From Crotophaga sulcirostris (Eukaryota; Chordata; Aves; Cuculiformes; Crotophagidae), in NCBI GenBank assembly GCA_013397455.1, contig VYZB01000056.1, positions 752,558 through 816,557 on the forward strand: 64,000 nt of DNA, read 5' to 3'. Position 1 is the stretch's first letter. The number at the start of each line of letters is the position of its first letter. The notes below the pieces were generated by a model. That model was not told the origin of the DNA, ran no database searches, and worked only from the letters and a program-made list of their open reading frames with translations. The translations under genes and the position numbers were made by a program. Of this stretch, positions 1-14,000 are shown piece after piece.

Positions 1-2020
1 CTGCCACTCTTCCTTCCCTTGAGCAGTAAGTTATTCTGGGAGGCTCTCAATTGGTGTTAGTCTTGTCATTCAAGGTACCACCAGCTGTAACAGCAGTGGT
101 ACCTGGCTGTTGTCAACATTTTACTGCTTCTGAAAAAATAAAAAATAGTTCCAGGAGCAAAGCAGACTGGAGTGTGAGATGCTTCTACTCCAAGTCTAAA
201 TTTGATTTCTTCCAGCTTTCTCTTTAAATATGGATAATGCATAGGAAAAAAAACTAGTCCAACCATCATTAATCTTCTCTAGCGGGGAAGATGAGACTAC
301 TGACACAAGTTTACAGTGTTTGGTTTTGTTGCTTGTTGCGCTGTGGGATGATGCTCTGATGGTTAGTGTTGCAGATGACAAATAGACGTGCAACGCAGAT
401 AAGATAGCCATATGGAAATAGTAACAGAAAAGGAGGAAGAATATTGAAAGATATCCAAGTGCTTAGAATTTCTTGGGTTTTTCATTGTACTCTCAAAAAT
501 GTGTGCCATGGTACAAATTAAATATTGCCCCAAATATGAGAACTTTTCTAATGTTAAAACCAAACTGCTTCTCAACCAGCTTCTCTGAAGGTGTTTCACC
601 TGCAAAGCCCTCGGTTCTATCCATCTGGCACCTTTCTAGTTGTGAGAGTACTCTGAAATTTAGATGGATGAATCAGAGGTGATAAATACTTATTTGTCTT
701 TTAGCATTATTTATGTTCTGGGTCGATCACCTGTGCTCATTAATATACAAGAATATAGTTGCAAATATTTCTGACTCTTTATGCTGGTAATTATCTTTTT
801 TCTTAAAAGGCTCTTGTTTGGCAACTTATCTCTCAAATCCAGTCTACTTTTGAAAGCCTGTTTTCACAGATAAAGGCATTTAGTATTCAGAATCTGCTTA
901 CTAATGTAAATGGTTAAAATAAATAACTTTGATATTTGGAAAAAATATACCAAATATTGATGATTAGATTAATGTAATGACAAGTACTTAAATTTTATTT
1001 TCCCTAAAGCTCAGTGTAACAGATTTTTCGTACTAAATGCATACTCATCCCCAGTAATCTCCTGTGTTCAGCGTTTCCTATAGGTGAAGTGTGGGTGCCC
1101 ACTCAGGCTATAAAGTGATTCCCCTCTGGTTCAGTGCATGAATGTGGTGGTCTCAGTCACAGAGGTGGGCTCTTGAGTACATCAGTCGTCCTCTGTCAGG
1201 TTGTGCTCCCAAGCAGTGTCCATCTGTCTCTGCTACTGACCAGGCTTGGTCAAGTGCACTCCAGCTGCATGAAACAGTTGAGCCTTCAGTTCATGCTTAT
1301 ACTTTAGCTGCAGAAAGTCTTATTTCCATTCCAGCTACTTTGCTCTTGGTACCATTCCTGGCTTTGGGATTGTTTGGGTTTTTTCCCCCTGTTTTATGGT
1401 GGGCTTCCTTAGTCACTCCATTAGAACATTGGTCTTTGCTGTTGTGCAGTGAATGAAGATACTGTTCCTTACACTTTGTTCTTCTGAAATGTTACATAGG
1501 AACATAAACTTGGAAAGAATTTTGTACCTTCTCAAGTCAAGATTCCAACAAGCAAAATGCTTGCTCTTATTTTTTTAAAATGCTTCAATATTTCCAGGTT
1601 TTGCTCTTGTGCAGAAGCTCTACAGCATAACAAGTATCTCATCTGCAGCTCTGAGTCTGCTGTGCAGTCTTTCAGTGCTTTCTGCTTGTTGGCTCTACCC
1701 TAACTATATGAATGTGACTTGCTAGGGCCTGCAGCTTTGCTTTGCTTGGAAATCAATAAATGAGCTCTTTGATCTAAAATTAGTGCAGGAAGGAATTACT
1801 GTTTTCGTATCTTTTTAGCTTGACCTCCATACTCTGCTGAGTGATCTGAAGTGTTTTATTAATCTGTCTATATAGTTATTGTAATAGGAAGGAATATGGC
1901 TTCCTTCCCCTTGAATAAACTGATGGTTGAAAAGTGTGCTTGTATTTGACTTTGGGGGTTTTTTGGAATCTGTCTTCCTTGTGGGTAAAAGCACAGATCC
2001 AAGAATAGTGGTCTATCACA
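1..2020. other. Upstream flank / possible 5' UTR of CCDC60
   Basis: AT-rich sequence with no coding exon I can support. An in-frame TAG at 2006-2008 closes the CCDC60 frame just before the proposed start, so any earlier exons would be untranslated. No TATA box or CpG island is evident, and the transcription start cannot be placed. Confidence 0.4.
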
Positions 2021-2050
2021 ATGTGTATCTTCAGGGAAAAGCAATTACAG
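2021..2050 (+). CDS. CCDC60: CCDC60 coding exon 1 (proposed start)
   Basis: ATG at 2021 has A at -3 and is followed by nine codons (CIFREKQLQ). The exon ends at CAG|gtaagt, a near-perfect donor at 2051, in phase 0, matching exon 2. The in-frame TAG at 2006 supports this ATG as the first one available. The N-terminus is not conserved enough for homology to confirm it, so a different first exon remains possible. Confidence 0.5.
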
Positions 2051-5000
2051 GTAAGTAATTTCCTATTCCTGGTTTTGGAAATGGGATTTTCTTTTTATGT
2101 TAGATACAGCAGCCTATATATCAGTTTTCCAAGAGAAAAGTTACATTTTTCAAAGCATTTAAGCCTAGTAATTTAGAAAGCATGTATGCATTTTGCACAG
2201 TAGTTTGTCAGCAGGTATTTCAAATGAGAATCTATTTGTGCACCAAAGTTATTTAGTAACATTGTAAGTTTTTCTACAATAGACTAGTCATTATTTTTGC
2301 TTTAGTTTGCAACTCTGTAGAAAAAAATTATCTGCATCACTTAATTTTAAAAATTATTACCTGCTGCAGTAACTAGTAGTATTTCAAATATGGTTACATG
2401 TTTCTGTTCATTTTTTAGGAACCAGTGGAAAAAGATGTGCCAGAAAAACCACCCAAAGAAGTGGTTGAGATTACTACCAACAAGTACTCTTCTAATCAAG
2501 AGGTGAGCCTACTGATGAAGCTGTGATAGAGTTGAAGGCAACAGCCAAACATGTTTTAATTATTCATATGGATATTCATTGCTGAATTCAAGGTTTAAAG
2601 CCTTATTGTATGTAAAGAACCAGCCTTTTGCTGACTGACAAAAACTTCGTAGATTTTTATCTAGTAAAACTTCTCCTGAAGGTATTGGAAAAAATTACTC
2701 ATGAGTGAGATGTAGAGTTCTATTGTAATTTGGTAAAAATAGTGCTCTGAAAATTCAGTTTAGCTGTGTCAGTTATTCCATGCATCAATTCTAGAAAACT
2801 GACCTTTAAAGCTTATTACAGTTTGGCATAGAAATGGCTAATACGTTCAAAATGACTTTTTATTTCAAGAATTCATATTTTTATTAAAGTACATATGTCA
2901 ATATTGCACATCCTTAGATGTCAAAAACCTGAAACTGAAAGGGCTGTTCCCCTCGTTGTTGTATAGAGCTACACAAATTAACAGTTGCTGAAGACCTAGC
3001 CCCAGGTGCGTAATAAAGGATTTTTTTCCTTTACCAGGAATTAATTTTTCTGGACAACTTAGAACACTTAAGAAGGTACAGGGCTACTTTGTGCTGCACC
3101 GCAGTCTCTACACACCAACACTATACCTCCCAATGGATAGCAATCTAGCCATGTACTTTTTGCACATTGCAAACTGCCTCACCTGCATATTTTATTACCT
3201 AACACACACAAAAAACCACTGCATATACACGGCATGCAGTCATAATGCTATGACATTGATGCAGGTGTTTTTTGGAAACCCAAGGGTACTTCTAAGCCAG
3301 GGGTAGTTCAACAACAAATACAAGCTTTCATCTCCCATGTATTTCAGTTCCATAGCTGTTCAGAAGAAAAAAAATGTTGCAGACATTTTGAACAATGGAC
3401 TTAGTAGGTGATTTTAATTCCCTTACGTAAAATAGCTGACCTCCTGGTTTGTACACTATTAAAAAATAAAAGCGAAAGAAAATAATAAAACCATTGTATT
3501 CTGTGCTCAAAAACCAACTATCTCTGTGGAGCTTTTCTTACTGTTTTGGTCTTTACAAAAGTCTATCTCTTTGTTTTGAGTCTGATTGAAATTTTTTCTG
3601 GATTGGGACTTCAAAAGGATTTCTCTCCCATGTATGCTTTTTGTAGTTTGTCAGTGCATAAACACTTGCAGCAGTTATTCCTTAAGTCTAGACCATTGGA
3701 CAATCTCTTCTTCCTGTCTCTTAGTTCAATGATGCTCATAGGTGCTTAACTGGCTGCAAGATCTCTGTCAAGCTTTGAGTCAACCAATGAGTTAAAAGCT
3801 GTTGGAACACATGTACACATGGGCATGCACAGCAGTATCATGAAACGCTTACGTGCTTGTGAAATGCCACAATGCTGTCCCAGATGATGACCATCTAAAG
3901 TATTTGGTGATAAAAACTGAACCCTGAGACTGCACATACCTTCTCTGTGCTAAGCTCTTCTTAATGAATACTGTAATATTTATTTTCAATTTGATCCCTT
4001 TCAGTCTGATTCACCCGAACCATTGAAGAGGCTCGTCCCATTTAGAGAAACAGGAAAGGAGCTGAGGACTCTTAGTAAAACTCAAGCTCACTCAAGGTAA
4101 GGGAATCTAGAGCGCACAGAAACGGGCCAGTCAAGGCTAAAGGTATCTTTGGTTCTGCAGTAGCAATTGAATTATAGGCAAAATAATCTAACTGTCCTAA
4201 CAACTTTGAAAAGATATTTACAATTCTTTTATAGGCTTTATGTACACTCAAAATGTTGTTAGTGCTGTATGAAGGATGATTGATAGCTCTGTCTATATCA
4301 ATACTGTGTTGTTTTGGTGTTCTTTCTAAAGTTACTTGCTACTTCTTTGCAGTCTTTTGCATGAGACAGTGTTGTGCCATGCTGTGGTAATAAATTAGTC
4401 CAGAAATGAGCTTTGTTAGGTCATATAATGTCCATTGTGTGATAGAAAATCATAATGAAAATATCTACTGTTATTGTAGAAACACCTGCATGAAGTTATT
4501 TGGAATATACCAGCTTGTGTCTCAGTAATATGCTGACATGGAGGGAATAGACTCTGTGGCCTTTGGGTGGTCAGCTGTTATAATAGGACATGGCTTTGGG
4601 ACCTATATACCTTCTAGCAAACCACGTTTGGACAGCAACCATTATTTTATAGAACTGACCACAGAAAGTAGCTGTGAATGTATCTTTTGTACTAAGTATC
4701 TTCTATTTGCAGTAGACACAAAGTTCTGTCCCAGCAGAGCATTTTTTATGATTGCATTTAAAAAAAAAAAAAAAACCGCACCCAAAACAAACAAACAAAA
4801 AACCCCACCGAAACAAAAAAACAACACCAAAACAAAAACGAAATAAACCACAGGGAGGCCTATTTGGAAGAGGCTTTAGCAAAGACTACTCTCCTGTTTA
4901 GGCACTCATACTCTTAACAATACTTAGACTGTGTTGTCACCCTTGTTTCATCATTTTCACTGCAGGTGGTGCTTTAAGTTGACAAGATTGAGGCTTCAGT

Positions 5001-8000
5001 ATGCTTTTCTGTTGCAATCACACATTCTGATTGCACTCCAAACTCGCCTGCAGAGACCATTCACTCTATTTTCTAGGCATTAGCTTAAACAATTGCTAAA
5101 CTGTATAATAAGCCTTGCAGTAGGTGACTCTAGGGTTTTCTAAATTTTTCTGGAATCTCCTAGCTTTCTTGATGTGAGTGTTAAGCTGAGAAACAAGATT
5201 TGTTTGCAGCTGAAACAGCAAGCTGTGGTACAAAAAGATGATTTACATCTGGCAAGGTTTAGTTACAGCAGGCTGCAAATATAACTGACAAATTACCACT
5301 GCCAGCCCCAGCAGGGTACAAATTAAACAAGTGTTTACAAGGTTTCTAGGCTTTAAGCCTTTGAAGAGCACTCACTAGAATAGTTGAATTAAAGGGAGCA
5401 ACAATAAGACAGACATCTATATGAAAACTAAATAATTAGGTTAAGCAAATACAGCAGTCAACAACACATGATGTTGTATCAGCATAATATGTTGAAGATA
5501 AATTAGGTTCTCGTGTTTGAGTTAACTGCATAAAAGTCAAGAAACTTAAAGAAAAGTAGCTTCTTTGCATGTACTGCTGTAAAGGAATCTGAACCTTACA
5601 TTTCCCAATAACACATTTTTTTAATATTTCCCAATTTTTACATCAGAGCAATTTGTAAATTTTATACTAGTTACACGTGGTAACATTAAATTTCACATTC
5701 TTCTCTTTTGTCCTTCTCTGCCCCCAATTACATTTATTCTTCACTTTAACTCAGTGACTTTTCACTTGATGAACTTGGCTGAAAATAGTGATAAACCATA
5801 AAAATAATAAATGCTATGTACTTTAAAGGTTGGATAAGACATTTTAGTAAAGCATGACTTGTGTTTGCCGTAAATGCACTGTTAGTTTTGTGTGACTGCC
5901 TGCATTCATTATTCACTGCTAAGGTTCTGAGGGATTATCTCCTCGAGGTCAAGTTAAAGTTCTTTTGATGATAACCTGCCAAAGATGAGTTTACTTCTTA
6001 ATGTACAAGTTTCACGCTCTTGGAGCTTGCTTTTGGTTGCCTTACATTCTTTATTTTAAAATGAGTAGGATGAAAACTACCATTACCAGTGGTACTAAAA
6101 GGCTTGATTTTTAAAAATATTAACAAATTGATTTATAGGCGTTTAGATGAAGCAAGCTGAACCTTTCATTTCAATACAATTTACAGTTTGAATAAAATGA
6201 AGTGTCATTTTGTTAGTAGGTTAACACGAGGGGGGGCTCTATATGATACTTGCTGGGAAATGTGCTCTAGAAATGCCACTCTTGTGTACTTTGGCCAACC
6301 TAGAGATATTTAGGATAAGATGAGCCTTTCCACTGCGTTGAAATTCTCTCCAATTCAGTAGATTTCGAGTGAGTTTCTAATCCTGTAATTGTAGAAACCT
6401 ATGAAATTAAGTTTAATTTTATAAAAAATCTAAATAGTCTTCAAGGTTATTTTGAGTGAGCTGATACAGGACTGCTTTCGCAGAAGGTGGTATTTTGAGC
6501 CCTTTATGTGAGGGACCAAATCTGAAGGATTCGGTGGCATGAAAAGCCATGCTTTTCAAAGGAAGCTTTTTCATGTTGTAAAGAAGCTCCATATAGGGTA
6601 GCAGTGACACAAGCTGAAGCCAAATGTGATTTGTCTGTGCTGCTGAAGGGGCAAGAAGTAGATTGCCTCTCTACCCGGTCTGTTTCTTGTGCTCCCTGTT
6701 TCCAGGTACTATAGCATTAGGATGAGGTCAGAAATGGTGTGGGAGAGTAAGGGTGTCAGGATATTACTCTTCACTCTCAGCTGAGCAGCTAACTTTTTAA
6801 ATGCCTTCAAGGAAATCTCTTGACCCTTCTGCAGCTCCATGGAGTAAACTGGGATTGGAAACCAGGCAATGTATCTGAACAAAACTCACTGCATAACTAT
6901 ATAGCTTTTAAACTGACACGCATGGCAGACTGGGAGTGAGGATTGCTTTTGCTGCTGAAAGCAATTCTTTTTTATTTATATGGCATTTTTTTCTTACAGT
7001 TTTCATTTAAATAACTTTTTTAATCTTAGTACCGCTGTCTTGTGCTTTTAGTTAGCTTGATAAATCTTAACAATGCCTAGCACTCGAGCATGTGTAAACA
7101 TTGTCTTATTCATCTCTGCACCACTGCTAGGTATTAGGTGGATAAATATTATTGCTCTCATAGGTAAATTATTAAAGTCAAACTGGAAATGTAAGATTAA
7201 TTAACACTGGAAGAGCTACAATTGGAACTTAGATGTCTCAAGTAAGTAAATGCCTTACTTATTCTTCTAGACTTTATTGATGCCTCTGTTTCTCCAATTT
7301 ATATTTTTATTTTGAAAATTGGTCTACTAAATTAGAAGCTCCAGGGAAAGACTTCTTAAGAGATCCAGCCCATTACCCTCGGTGAGTGCAGTTGATTCCT
7401 ATCACAGATGTTTAGTTCAGCCTAGTTTTAACTGAAGACATTTGTTTCCTGCACCACATTATGATAAATGCAGATTTGCATTCCACTGAATTTTTAATGG
7501 TAATGCAATCTGCAAAATTATATTAATGTAGATTTTTAATGAGGTGAGTAGATTTGATTCTAATGTGTTTCAATATAATATCTTTTCTCTGAGTGATTAA
7601 ACCTCAAGATTTTAGTCTTTCATCACTTCTCACCTCCAGAATCCAATACAGCAAAAGGGACAAACAAGATTATATTCCTTTATGTACATTATCAGCAGAA
7701 CTGTCTGTTAAATCCTGATCAGTTGTACCTGCATCACACCAGCAGAGAATAGTGGTGATGTGCAATCATTTTTAAATATCTAATTTGGCTTGCAGAATCC
7801 CTTTTACTGCTGATGTAGAAGATGGAAGGAACCGAGCTCCACTTTAATATCCCAAGCAGAATTTGTATGGCTGATAACTAAGAAGGTACCTACCTGCTAA
7901 AGCATCTCCACTCTGCCATCTTCTTCTGGTCCCATAAATTTAATTCACAGTTGCATTCCAGATTAGCTTCGTATGGTTTCAGATGCCTGGGTAGAACTAT

Positions 8001-11000
8001 TCCCAACCACAAGCTTTCCATGACTGCTGAAAGGGATGGAAGGTTAAGAAAGAGAAGACTTAATCTTGTGCTACTGCACATTACTGAACAGTGAATTATG
8101 TATTTACACGCATTTGTGTTTTGAAGATCTGAAGTTTAGCGTGGTCAGGACTGAGTCAAAACTGCTTAGTACACTCAGGAGAAATGTGCCTTTTTGCTCT
8201 TGTGTAGGCAATGGTCACTTTAATACTAATTTCTGCAAAGCACTATTGTCTGAATAAATACTCAAATGAAGTTTGCCTGTCATATCGTGTACTACCACGC
8301 AGGGTTTACATTGTAATCCCAGAACTGATCCTGTGACACACCTGATGTAATTTATTCTTTTTGCTGTGGCAATTAAATCGTGACTCCTACATATTTTATA
8401 TTATTTAGGAGGTAAAATATTATACAAACTATAATGGCCATGGAGGAATTTGCTTGAGAAAAGTCAGAGAAACCCGTTTTTTGAATATGAACTCACTTTC
8501 TCTAATGCTTTCCGGAATGTACAATAGCCAAATGACCCAGTGTGCAGAAAAATATGCAACAGATTTAATATCTGCAAATCAAAGGTATATATTAACTGGT
8601 TTTTTTACTCTTTATTGTGCTTTGTAAGCTTGGAAATTCATTGTATGTCCCTTTAGCAATGAAAATAGCTGTTCATCATGAGTGTTTGCACAATGTTACT
8701 TTGACTAAATCTGCATGTAAAAAAAAAAAAGTAGGAAGAGCAAAGAAATAAACCCATAAACCCACAGACTTTTCAGACTTTTTAACCAAATATTGAGATA
8801 TCAAGTTGTGGGAAAAGAAAGATAATTTCAAGTGAGAATGACTGCACTGCAGGTTTGGACCAATGTACATGTCAGCAATACTACTTAGTAATAATTTCAG
8901 GCTATAGAAAAGGAGCTATTTTATAAAAAAGAAGCAGAGTGGAAAATGCAAGAAGGGAAGGAGAAAACTGGAGTTTTCTTTTCCAGGGCAGCAACTTTTA
9001 ATTTCAATTAAAGCAGTCAGGCTAGCAGAGCAGCATGCTAATACATGCTACAGGGAATCAATGAATACAAATTACTTTTGTGGATTTGTTTTTTTGCTGC
9101 TATTTCTCTTCCTGATTGAAAAGGAACACCCAGAAGTTGTCTTAATTGGGCATTAATTGATACATATTCACAGGAAGTAGTGTCTGTGATCTTGCAGCTT
9201 GTTTGTGTGAAAGATCATAATGGAACAAACTGTGAGGAAGTTTTCTAATGATCACAAAGACATAGCACAGTATTATGAATCTTAAAAGTATCTCAAAAAT
9301 GTTTGAAGAGTCATTACCGGAACAGACTTAGCTGCATTCATAAAGCTTTAATATTCAAACTTACACATTAAAAGCATAATTAAATTGAAGATAAACCTTG
9401 TAATTATGACCTCATACCTCCTGAGTAATGTTCTCTTATACTTTCTTGAGTCCTTGTGATGATATAAAAGAGGATGATGACAGAATGCAGAGGTTGTTTG
9501 AACGGCTCATCTTTCAAAACTATCAGTCACTGGTCTCAAGTAGAAAGTCGTCCCAGTGTGTTCCTACTGATGAATCGTACCCAGTCACTGTAGGGAGGCA
9601 CCTGTCAGCTCTTGGGTATCATTTTACGCAGCATTTAAATGTAGGAAGGATCTTTTTTATCTTTTTTCAGGATAAAATGAAAAACCTTTGGGGACACCTG
9701 TAGATAATGATCATTCCTCTTCCTTTGTAGATCAGTACAACTTTCTTCTAGTGGAGATTGCCCATGTAGACAAAAAGTAGCTCTGACTTACTTGACTAAG
9801 TACTTCTCAATGTCAGATTCAGTGTGTGGAATATGGTATGGCAGAAGAGACAACACCTTTGTCCTTGAACATTCAAATATCTTTAGCTTTAAGCTAAGAA
9901 TTATGTTTTCATTTCTGCAATAGGAAATCTTCTATTGCTATTCTTAGTAAAACTAAGCAAACCCGTGAAGCAGAGCCCCTTTGAAATGACATTCAGCACA
10001 GAAGGGAGATCCTTTCTTATTGCTTTGTTCCAATGACATCTGTAAATGGGATCCAGAAATAATGTTAAATAATCCACACTTGTATGAATATGTATTGTAT
10101 GAGAACCAAGAAAGTGGACGTCTTTATAACTAATAAATTGTAGAAAAATGTAAGAACAGCTACAGCAAGAGAGATTACCAAGGAATGGGAAGCTTGTAGC
10201 TGTTAATCTCTAATAAAAGCAGGTTGTCACTCCTGTAGACTAACTCAGCCACTGAGACCATGCAGGTGGAAATACTCTTGTTGTTAAACATCACCACAAA
10301 AAATAGTGCTTAGAAATAAGCATGTTGCTTCAAATGAGAAGCTGAAAATATTTTTTCTTTGTATAAAAGTGGTAGCAACTGTGAACACTGTGAAGTGACT
10401 GTCATCTAAGCATAGGTGCCCATGTGAAAATGAGTTGTGGTCATCCTCAGCCTATGGTGTCTAGGAATTGACTTGAGCTGTAATCTCAAAGGGGAAGTGT
10501 CCATGCCATTCCATGAGCCAGTCAAGCCTTTACTTGCAACAAGGGCATGGTGAACCTTGGTATAGCATTTCTCTTTGTTTGAAGAAAATAGCTTCCATGC
10601 ATCTGTGTTGCTGTGCTCATTAAATAAAACTAAATGTCAAACTGCTGGCAGTTTAGCAGTGTTCAGCGGGCTGCTTTCTAAAGTTTTAAATTAGAAACTG
10701 GATGGCTCTCTAAAATGGTTCAAGTTTCCTGAAGGCAGATCCGTAAAAGTCACTCTGCATGCAGCAAGCCCAACAAATGCATTCTTTGTGCCTGCAACAA
10801 CAGTTAGCCTGACTGTCACCTGAAAAACAGTTTCTCGTACTTTCCCGCTACTGACTGCGTAGCCAAGTTTAATACAAAACCATTTAAATTTTGTAATTGA
10901 AACGGCAGCTACTACCGGAAGATTTTTAAATGACAAGAAATGTGTTATTTTGGAAATTTTTGTTATGACCTTGTCTGTCCATAGCCATGTGTCTATACCG

Positions 11001-14000
11001 CTGCCATTCTAAAGCATGCAGACAAAAAGGATGTGTTTAGAGGTTATGATACGTTTTCATTCCTTAATGCACATGTTTTGCTGGAAGACACAGTGGAGCC
11101 TGTAAGAGCAGGGTGGAGAGGCAACGTAGAGTTAAGAAGCAAAGAAGAATGAGGCAGTACTGACAGAGAAGGTGAAATGTTTATCTGCCAATATTAGTTT
11201 CCAGTGTATTTAATATTTCATAATGTCAGTTGCTTGGAAACCAGTGTTTTGTGCCCTTTTGCTGCTTGGCAGAAATCACTCTAATTGGCATGTTTCTAGC
11301 ACTGCCACTGTTGGCAGTTTGCAGCATTTTTTTTTTTCCAGAAGCAAAAATTTTCTTTTACATGAATGATGGCCCACATTAATTAGACAGCAGTCATGGG
11401 CAAAGACAACCGTTTAAGTGTACGGATGTATGAATCATTATCGTCAGTCACTGGAAAGGCTGCTATTCCCATCAACATTTCTACCTTTCCAGGCTGTTCC
11501 TTTGAGTCTCGGTCTCCTTTCCTTTTGTGCAAAATTATGTTTGTTTATGTTAGGAAATTCATAAGTGGAAATAGTTCATTGCTTATTAGATTTTACTAAA
11601 CACAACAGCCTAATCACATGTATTATGATACAAAATGACACATTGTCACTGCATGTTTGAACAAAGCTAACACTTAAAATGGCTTTTCCACTGTTTAGTA
11701 GTAAAATGTCATTGTTCTGTAAAAACCTTTGTGTGGTAAGGCAAGACACTGGATCATGAGTTGTTTCTACTTTCATAGGAAAAGTTTGAATCAACAGTAG
11801 AGGAACCTCAGTGAAATTCCACTTAACAAGCAGTGAGATTTTATCAGTAATATGAACATAAAGTTGTTATTGTACATTCCTACAGCAAGAAAATGGAAAG
11901 CCTAGAAATCTCCAGATGATTTTTTTTTTCTTTTGAAGTTTTAGTAATAGTTTTCCCACAGCTTTTTGGAGAAGAATTTAAAGCAAAGCCTTGAAATCTC
12001 GCAGATTTATTTTTCTTCCTTTTATCATTACAAAGCTGTCTTCTCCATGCTGCTCTGGAAGTACTTTCTCCCACTTACCTTTATGTACTTCTCCAGAGAC
12101 ACCAAGACCTGGAAATCTAAATGTACCTACCCATGACAACTTTTATATGCAGATCACCAGGAATAGCAGTTACAGCAAGGCACAAGTGCAGGGGGTGTGG
12201 GAGAGCATGTTCTTCATTTCTGGGACTTCTTAAAAGAGAAGATGCTGCCCTTCCTTCTTTCTAGGTTGAGAAGAACACTTTCCAACTAAAAATAAGTCAG
12301 GCTTTTGTATGTTGGTTTTTTGTACCTTTAGGTAACCAAATGTGTTTGTGTTTCTTAATGTTAGAGAACCTCTCCTCTTTTTCCAAGTAAAGCTTCTGCC
12401 TCGCTTCACAATGGAAGCAGCATCTTCTATATTTTAATGTCTTTGTGTAGTTACTTGAAAACCACTCTGAGACATCTTTAAATATGCAGTAATACATTAA
12501 TATGTTTACCTGGTGACATCTTTTATAATAGAGTGGGGTGTTGTTTTAACTGTTGCAGATACTTATTTCCTGCTGCACTGCCTTATGTGAACATACTACA
12601 AATTTACTCACATCTTATTTTAATTTACTTGTTTCTTGACTTATTTCATGGTCAGATTTTCATGTGATAATATGCATCTTTCCCATTACATAGATCCTAG
12701 TTTTGTTTATCAAACAGAGACATTTAAGTACAGAATGTTGTACTTATCTGCAGGAGAATAAACTGGGAATCTACTTCTGAAATAATGTGAGTATTCCAGA
12801 TTGTTTGTGTCTTCAACTACTCAAGACAGATGTTGATATGCTGCTACTTTAGTTGCTTGCCAGAATGGTTAATGGTTCAGTATGGTAAATCATCACGTAT
12901 ATCTGAGTTTCCATGGGTTATTAACTGCATTTAATAGATTTAAATGTCACTATCATCTGGTCTTCACTGAATTTAAGAATACTAGGTGTATGAACATTTA
13001 CCAGTTTGGTTCTTACTGTGTAATTACTCAAACATTAAATAGGAGTAGTAACCAGTGTATTCTGGATTCTCCATTGCCTCATTGTTTATTTTTTTTTTTT
13101 TTGTCTCTATCTTGACTGTAAACCCAAATTCATAATTTATTTACTTTAGTACCTGTATATTAATTGTGAATTTTTGCAAGTTTATTTTGTGTCCACATGT
13201 TACACTTTCCGGGTATGACCAGAATGCAGAGCTCAATAGTAGGACTTGCTAGCTCAGGTTTACCACCATGTAAACTTCACTCTGTGGCTTTTGGTAATTT
13301 TGGAAGGTAGGTAGTGTAAGCACCCTGTAATAACTCACTGAGTGTTTAAATGAACAATGCACTAATTCTCATTTACAATGAGACTGCCTTACATCACTCG
13401 CAACAAGTGTGAAACAGTCTTAATGTAAATAAATTTGGGACACACTGGCATAGAGAAATGTTACAGCACTGAATGTGAAGCACTAAAGAATTGAGTGAGA
13501 TGGTCAGCAGCTCTAATATTTACTATATAGGAGAATGGAACAGATCCTCTACTGGTACAAGTCGGTGTCACTGTTAAGAATTTTCAAGAAATGCAGAGTT
13601 TGCTCTCCTGTTGTTGTTTTGTGTGTGCTTTGTAAATAAGAAAAGCACTACATGCATATGGATTTTCTTTCACCTTGACGTTTCCCATTGTTTCAGGTTT
13701 TGGCTATTTGGGTGTTGCAGCACCTTGTCAGAAATTAAGGGACATGTAAGCATTCAGCTATTAGAATGCAGCAACAGCTCAAATGGAGTCTGTGTGTTAA
13801 TGCACATGCACACAACATAGTATTTTGGGAGAACAGAACGACAAAAAAGGTGTTCTGTTCCAACTGAAACAGCAGCCAGGACAGTGACGTTTAATCAATT
13901 GAACTTTGATGGGAATGCAAGCATTAATGTTTGTGCTCCTTCAGAGATTACCATAGGATCCTTAATAACTTAAGAGTTGCCAGAACTTTCATTTTATTAT

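Noticed and set aside
1142..1456. 104-codon + strand frame upstream of CCDC60
   Set aside because: Composition and hydrophobic, Trp-rich content fit chance; no splice sites link it to exon 1 or 2 in frame.
9428..9703. 91-codon + strand frame in intron 3 (contains [20 protein letters not shown])
   Set aside because: It looks somewhat protein-like, but there is no convincing acceptor or donor around it, no homology to CCDC60, and exons 3 and 4 already join in phase.
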